In this document: positions 59,651 through 64,000 of the stretch, in pieces
Position numbering within the stretch: the stretch's first letter is position 1
Layout of the letters: each line of letters begins with the position of its first letter
Source: CAWIMX01 sp963837345
GTDB taxonomy: Bacteria; Acidobacteriota; Vicinamibacteria; Vicinamibacterales; CAVVIG01
Length of the DNA: 64,000 nucleotides
Assembly (NCBI GenBank): GCA_963837345.1
Contig: CAWIMX010000001.1
Span: 2,728,001 to 2,792,000, forward strand
Direction: 5' to 3'
Translations under genes and position numbers: made by a program
Notes under the pieces: model-generated
Told to the model about the DNA's origin: nothing
Databases searched by the model: none
What the model saw: the letters and a program-made list of their open reading frames with translations, nothing else

Positions 59651-62128
59651 TCAGATATGTGTGGTGAGCGGCTCGTGCGCGGGCCGGCCCAGCTCCAGGC
59701 CTTCCAGGATGATGTCGGTCATCACCGGGGCCCGGCGAAACACCTCGTCGCCGACCGCCGCCGCCGTCGCGTTGAGGATCGCGCCGAAGCCGGCGCCCAC
59801 CGGGGGTTCGCCGACGCCGCGGGCACCCACCGGCGTTTCCGGATCCGGAATGTCGAGTCCTTCCGCATACATCCGAGCCGGCGCGTCGAGAATCGTCGGC
59901 GGCCGCGTGTGGTGGAACCGCTTGGCGAGCGGCACGCCGTAGTGGGTGTCGAAGACCCACTTCTGCCCGATGGCGTGGCCGATGCCGAGCATCGATCCGC
60001 CGAGGAGCTGGCCCCGCAGGTTTCGCGGGTTGATCACCGTGCCCACGTCGCCGACGGCCAGATAGTCGAGGATCCGGCGCTCGCCGGTCTCGACGTCCAC
60101 TTCGACCTCGGCGAACGCCGCCACGAACGACCGCGAGTTGCCGTCGCGTGCGTAGGTGTCGCGCGCCGCCGCCACGAGGCCCTGGCCGGCCAGCCCGGCC
60201 ACCGAGGTCTTCGTGAAGTCGTTCACGCCCTCGGGCGGTTCATGGCCGTCGTACTTGCCGCCGAGCGCAATGGCGCGCGCGGCGGCCTGCGCCAGGCTCA
60301 GCCCGCGTCCACCGCCCTTCCGGGCCACGCGCTCGTCGGCGACGTCGTAGTCCTCGGGACGGCCGCCCAGGTCGTGCGCGGCGATCTCCTGCAGCAGCTG
60401 GCGCGCCGCCGTGCCGACCGCGTGCGCCGCGCGCGTCATGGCGTGCGTCGTCTGGCTGCCGCCCGAGGCGCACGTCCACGGCAGGAACTTCGTGGTGTTG
60501 CCCCACACGATGTCGACCTTCTCCCAGGGCACGCCCACGAGCTCGGCAGCCACGCGATGCACGTCGATGACGGCCTCGGTGCCCAGGTTGCCGATGCCCG
60601 ACTGGATCTGGACGCGGCCGTCCGGCTTGATCACGAGCAGGCCGTCGTAGCCGATCGAGCCCGCCGAATAGGCGCTGAGCGCCACGCCGACGCCGCGCAC
60701 CTTGGAGCCGTTGCGCTGACCGTTCACGGCTTTGCGATCGGTGTACTGGAAGAGCTCGGCGCCGCGCGTGAGCGCGTCCTTGGCGAAGCAGGACGTGGTG
60801 TAGGATCGCCGACCCGCGGCGTTGGCCGCGCCGTAGGGCGCCTTGCCCGACGGCGCATTGATCATGTGGATCGCGAGCTCGTCGATGCCGAGCTTGCGCG
60901 CCGCCTCGGCCAGCACCGGCTCGATGATTCCGACGCCCTGCATGCCGCCCGGCGCCCGCTGCGACGTCTTGGGCGGCGTGTTGGTGAGGACGTTGATCGT
61001 GCGCCACCGCATGTTCGGCGCCTGCGTGACGAGCGAGATGATGTCGCCCGCCGACCGCGGATCGCCCTGCGCGTTGTAAGGGCCGTTCTCCGCCACCGCC
61101 AGGCCGTCGATGGCGGTGACGCGGCCGTCCTTCTTGAAGCCGACCTTGATGCGGGCGTGGAGCCCGGTGCGGGCCCGCCCGATCGACTGCTCGTCGTCGC
61201 GCGTGATGCGCATCATGACGGGCGTGTTCGTCATCTTCGAGAGGAGCGCGGGAATCGACATCGAAATCGAGCCCGGGATCTTGCTGCCGAAGCCGCCGCC
61301 CGTGTACTCGCTGACGATGTGCACGTTCCCGGGCTCGATGCCCACCCAGCCGGCCACCGAGCCGACGGTCTGGACGGTGCTCTGCGTCGACCCGTGCAGG
61401 TAGAGCTTGCCGTTCTGCCAGTAGGCCATCGCCGATCGGGTTTCGAGCGGCTGGTGGCTGGTCGACGGCGTGATGAACGTGCGCTCGATCACCAGATCGG
61501 CCTGGGCGAATCCTGATTCGAGATCCCCGAGCGTCCACTCGTCGGTCGCCTCCCCATCCGGCAGCATGCCCTCGCCGGCGTCGGCGAAGTCGGTGGCCGT
61601 CCACTTCAGCTGCGCAATCTCGGGCGCGCCGCCCCGGCCGCGGCCGTTCGCGGGCGCCGGCGGCCGCCGCCACACGTTGCCCTGGAGCCGCGCGTTCGCC
61701 CCGTCGGGGCGCAGGCTGTCGATCGGGTCGGTTGCGAATGGCAGGGGCTCGTACTCCACCTCGATCAGCTCGACGGCCTCGGCGGCGGTCTGCTCGTCGA
61801 CCGCGGCGACGGCGACGATGGGCTCGCCGACATAGAGAGGCTCGTAGGTGACCACCCGCTCGGGCTGCGCCGAGGCGGCGACGCCCTCGCCGAGCTCGGT
61901 GCCGGAATCGGCCTGCGGCAGATCGTCGGGCGTGAGGATCGCCTTGACGCCGGGCAACGCACGGGCCTTCGACAGATCCACGCGCACGCGCGCGTGCGGC
62001 ATCTGGCTCACGAGGAGCTTGGTGAACAACATGCCTTCCGCTCGATAATCCTCCGCATACTTGGCGCGTCCGGTGACCTTGGCGTGCAGGTCGGGCGTCG
62101 TGTAGTTCTGGCCGACGAGTTTCGCCAC
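59651..62128 (-). CDS. Molybdenum hydroxylase large (molybdopterin) subunit, first copy
   Basis: An 825-residue catalytic subunit. It starts MAKLVGQNYTTPDLHAK and shows YTGGGFGSKIPG and the loop GARGVGEPPVGAG with the likely catalytic Glu. It directly follows the iron-sulfur gene with a one-base gap, so it is probably the main partner of that subunit. Its product would be carried out of the cytoplasm by the Tat signal of the iron-sulfur subunit. Family is firm; substrate is unknown. Confidence 0.93.
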   Translation of the reverse strand: MAKLVGQNYTTPDLHAKVTGRAKYAEDYRAEGMLFTKLLVSQMPHARVRVDLSKARALPGVKAILTPDDLPQADSGTELGEGVAASAQPERVVTYEPLYVGEPIVAVAAVDEQTAAEAVELIEVEYEPLPFATDPIDSLRPDGANARLQGNVWRRPPAPANGRGRGGAPEIAQLKWTATDFADAGEGMLPDGEATDEWTLGDLESGFAQADLVIERTFITPSTSHQPLETRSAMAYWQNGKLYLHGSTQSTVQTVGSVAGWVGIEPGNVHIVSEYTGGGFGSKIPGSISMSIPALLSKMTNTPVMMRITRDDEQSIGRARTGLHARIKVGFKKDGRVTAIDGLAVAENGPYNAQGDPRSAGDIISLVTQAPNMRWRTINVLTNTPPKTSQRAPGGMQGVGIIEPVLAEAARKLGIDELAIHMINAPSGKAPYGAANAAGRRSYTTSCFAKDALTRGAELFQYTDRKAVNGQRNGSKVRGVGVALSAYSAGSIGYDGLLVIKPDGRVQIQSGIGNLGTEAVIDVHRVAAELVGVPWEKVDIVWGNTTKFLPWTCASGGSQTTHAMTRAAHAVGTAARQLLQEIAAHDLGGRPEDYDVADERVARKGGGRGLSLAQAAARAIALGGKYDGHEPPEGVNDFTKTSVAGLAGQGLVAAARDTYARDGNSRSFVAAFAEVEVDVETGERRILDYLAVGDVGTVINPRNLRGQLLGGSMLGIGHAIGQKWVFDTHYGVPLAKRFHHTRPPTILDAPARMYAEGLDIPDPETPVGARGVGEPPVGAGFGAILNATAAAVGDEVFRRAPVMTDIILEGLELGRPAHEPLTTHI

Positions 62129-62129
62129 G

Positions 62130-62747
62130 TTACGCCCTCCGGAGGTTTTCTGCCCCCCGCATCAGGGCGGTCAGAATCTTGTCGTAGTCCTGGCAGCGGC
62201 ACAGGTTGCCGGAGATGCCGTGCGCCAGTTCCTGGCGCGTGGGGCTCGGGTTCGTCTTGAGGAAACCCACCGTGGCCATCACGAAGCCCGGCATGCAGAA
62301 CGCGCACTGGAAGCCCTGCTCGTCGACGACGCCCTGCTGCACCGGATGGAGCGTGCCGTCGGCGGCCTCGAGCCCTTCGATCGTCACGATGTCCTTGCCG
62401 CGGACGCTGTGCGTGAGGGTGGAGCAGGAATAGCGCGGCACGCCGTCGATGAGCACGGTGCACGCGCCGCACTCTGCGCGGTCGCAGCCGATCTTGGTGC
62501 CCGTGAGGCCCAGCTTGTAGCGCAGCGTCATGGCCAGCGTTTCCTGCTTGAGCGCGTCGACGCGCCGCTCCTGGCCGTTCACCGTGAGGGTGACCAGACG
62601 CTCCACCGACCCGGCGGCCGACGGCTGTCCAAGAACCGTGGTGCTTCGAAAGAGGTAGCTCGCCGAGGACACGGCGGCTCCGGCCGCGATGACCCCTTTG
62701 ATGAACCCGCGTCGTGACACGTTTTGCTGGGGAGTGTCTTCCGGCAT
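62130..62747 (-). CDS. Molybdenum hydroxylase 2Fe-2S subunit with Tat signal (PaoA-like)
   Basis: A 205-residue small subunit. The N-terminal SRRGFIKG then a hydrophobic stretch (VIAAGAAVSSASYLF) is a twin-arginine signal. Cluster ligands are all present: Cys88-x4-Cys93-x2-Cys96-x11-Cys108 and Cys148-x2-Cys151, Cys183-x-Cys185. It leads the operon and would carry folded complex to the periplasm, as in E. coli PaoABC. The ribosome site GGGAGG is good. No XdhC/PaoD-type maturation gene is next to it. Confidence 0.94.
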   Translation of the reverse strand: MPEDTPQQNVSRRGFIKGVIAAGAAVSSASYLFRSTTVLGQPSAAGSVERLVTLTVNGQERRVDALKQETLAMTLRYKLGLTGTKIGCDRAECGACTVLIDGVPRYSCSTLTHSVRGKDIVTIEGLEAADGTLHPVQQGVVDEQGFQCAFCMPGFVMATVGFLKTNPSPTRQELAHGISGNLCRCQDYDKILTALMRGAENLRRA

Positions 62748-62885
62748 GTCTCAGGCCTCCCTTGCCGTCCGAAAATGGATGAAACTGGCTGCCTATCTTA
62801 CTACCAGTCCGGGGCGGCTTACTAGTTCCTTATGGACGTGCTGCGCCGCGGCTCACCGGACGGCAACTGGCTGGGCCGTCAGCGC

Positions 62886-64000
62886 TTACTCGTCGCGATC
62901 CGGCTCGCGGCCGGCCAGTCGCGGCAGCGCCGTCCCGGGCACGAGCAGGCCGCGCCGGCCATAGTCGACGAGCTTCGCCCGCGTATCCTCGATGTCGAGG
63001 TTTCGCATCGTCAGCTGGCCGATCCGATCCTGGGGCGAGAACGCCGAGTCGCCCTTTTCCATGGTCAGGCGCTCGGGTGTGTACGTGAGGTTCGGGCCGA
63101 CCGTGTCGAGGATGGAGTAGTCGTTGCCCCGGCGCAGCTCGATCGTGACGGCGCCGGTGATCGACCGCGCCACCCAGCGTTCCGCCTGCTCGCGCAGCAT
63201 CAGCGCCTGGGGATCGAACCAGCGGCCCTGGTAGAGCAGGCGGCCCAGGCGCCGGCCGTTCCCGCGGTACTGCTCGATCGTGTCCTCGTTGTGGATGGCC
63301 GTGACCAGGCGCTCGTACGCGACGTGGAGCAGGGCCAGCCCCGGCGCTTCGTAGATGCCGCGGCTCTTGGCCTCGATGATCCGGTTCTCGATCTGATCGC
63401 TCATGCCCAGGCCGTGACGTCCGCCGATCGCGTTCGCCTCGCGGACGAGGTCGACGGCGCTGCCGAAGGTCCGGCCGTTCAGCGCGACCGGCCAGCCTTC
63501 GTCGAATCCGACCGTCACGGTTTCGCGGGCGATCCGCACCTCGTCCCGCCAGAACGCGACGCCCATGATCGGCTCGACGATCGTGATGCCGCGGTCGAGC
63601 CGCTCGAGATCCTTGGCCTCGTGCGTGGCGCCGAGCATGTTGGAGTCGGTCGAATACGCCTTCTCCGCGCTCATCCGGTAGGCCAGGCCGGCCCGCTGCA
63701 TGTACGCCGACATCTCCGCGCGGCCCCCCAGCTCGTCGATGAACTGCTGATCGAGCCACGGCTTGTAGATCTGGAGGTTCGGGTTGGCGAGCAGGCCGTA
63801 GCGGTAGAACCGTTCGATGTCGTTGCCCTTGAACGTGCTGCCGTCGCCCCAGATGTGGACGTCGTCGTCCTTCATGGCGACGACGAGCATGGTGCCGGTG
63901 ACGGCGCGGCCAATCGGCGTCGTGTTGAAGTAGGGGACGCCGGCCGTCGAGATGTGGAAGGCGCCTGCCTGGAGCGCGGCCAGGCCTTCGGCGACCAGCT
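62886..64000 (-). CDS. argG: Argininosuccinate synthase, N-terminal part beyond the window
   Basis: About 370 residues of the C-terminal part are visible; the gene continues past the right edge. Its product joins citrulline and aspartate using ATP, in arginine synthesis. Marks are GAFHISTAGVPYFNTTPIGRA, DVHIWGDGSTFKGNDIERFYRYG and EAKDLERLDRGITIVEPIMG. It resembles the longer, E. coli-type ArgG. It is divergent in role from the neighbouring molybdenum operon but on the same strand. Confidence 0.96.
   Translation of the reverse strand, partial: LVAEGLAALQAGAFHISTAGVPYFNTTPIGRAVTGTMLVVAMKDDDVHIWGDGSTFKGNDIERFYRYGLLANPNLQIYKPWLDQQFIDELGGRAEMSAYMQRAGLAYRMSAEKAYSTDSNMLGATHEAKDLERLDRGITIVEPIMGVAFWRDEVRIARETVTVGFDEGWPVALNGRTFGSAVDLVREANAIGGRHGLGMSDQIENRIIEAKSRGIYEAPGLALLHVAYERLVTAIHNEDTIEQYRGNGRRLGRLLYQGRWFDPQALMLREQAERWVARSITGAVTIELRRGNDYSILDTVGPNLTYTPERLTMEKGDSAFSPQDRIGQLTMRNLDIEDTRAKLVDYGRRGLLVPGTALPRLAGREPDRDE

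Noticed and set aside
53252..62747. Carbon monoxide dehydrogenase
   Set aside because: The active-site motif of CoxL (VAYRCSFR) was not seen in any of the large subunits, and the PaoB-like loop points to an aldehyde oxidoreductase.

Overview
This window is GC-rich, densely packed bacterial DNA. I infer an uncultured or little-studied member of the Acidobacteriota, probably the Vicinamibacteria. The grounds are two ADOP-type permeases with MacB-PCD and FtsX domains, a VWA protein of the acidobacterial type, a DUF6152 protein, several secreted GDTLVV-type proteins, a carboxypeptidase-regulatory TonB-dependent receptor, and a Ser/Thr kinase of the GxGGMG/HRDIKPAN type. No rRNA, tRNA, CRISPR, integrase or transposase was seen. 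The taxonomic call rests on protein style, not on a marker gene.

Layout. 0-11 kb: the end of a secreted beta-propeller gene, a frame-disrupted ADOP permease, a zinc/manganese-type ABC transporter pair (permease and ATPase, no binding protein), a secreted M20 amidohydrolase, a TIM-barrel amidohydrolase, an outer-membrane protein and a transmembrane Ser/Thr kinase, then an ABC-2 permease remnant. 11-14 kb: a TonB-dependent receptor gene broken by three +1 shifts, followed by a good intrinsic terminator. 14-25 kb: a heterodimeric ABC exporter, an intact ADOP permease, a secreted protein of unknown function, an NHL beta-propeller protein, an ABC-2 exporter pair and a SRPBCC-like protein. 25-31.5 kb: a PilZ protein and a tyrosine/homogentisate catabolic locus. 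In that locus hppD-hmgA-(heme-oxygenase-like protein) runs one way and an Lrp/AsnC regulator-(unknown protein)-fahA runs the other, with two adjacent perfect 13-bp palindromes between them. 31.5-39.4 kb: serine hydrolase, secreted proteins, M28 peptidase, a striking 98-100-bp tandem repeat array, DUF4159 and a bacilliredoxin. 39.5-49 kb: a sigma-54 activator with a degenerate receiver, a PRC-barrel protein, then MscS, Bax-inhibitor-1-like and a DevABC-type efflux operon, VWA and metallo-beta-lactamase-fold genes. 49-53 kb: a small membrane protein, methyltransferase, VOC protein and an ECF sigma/anti-sigma-like/DUF4252 operon with a G-rich 9-bp tandem repeat upstream. 53-62.8 kb: a molybdenum-hydroxylase operon with one Tat-exported 2Fe-2S subunit, one PaoB-like FAD/4Fe-4S subunit and three separate 825-residue molybdopterin subunits. 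62.9-64 kb: argG, cut by the window edge.

The most unusual points are the three-catalytic-subunit molybdenum hydroxylase operon, the tyrosine locus with two uncharacterised members and no maleylacetoacetate isomerase, the hairpin-bearing tandem array near 37.6 kb (whose core recurs at 50.5 kb), and the intergenic 9-bp repeats. Everything here was read by eye; no database search was run.
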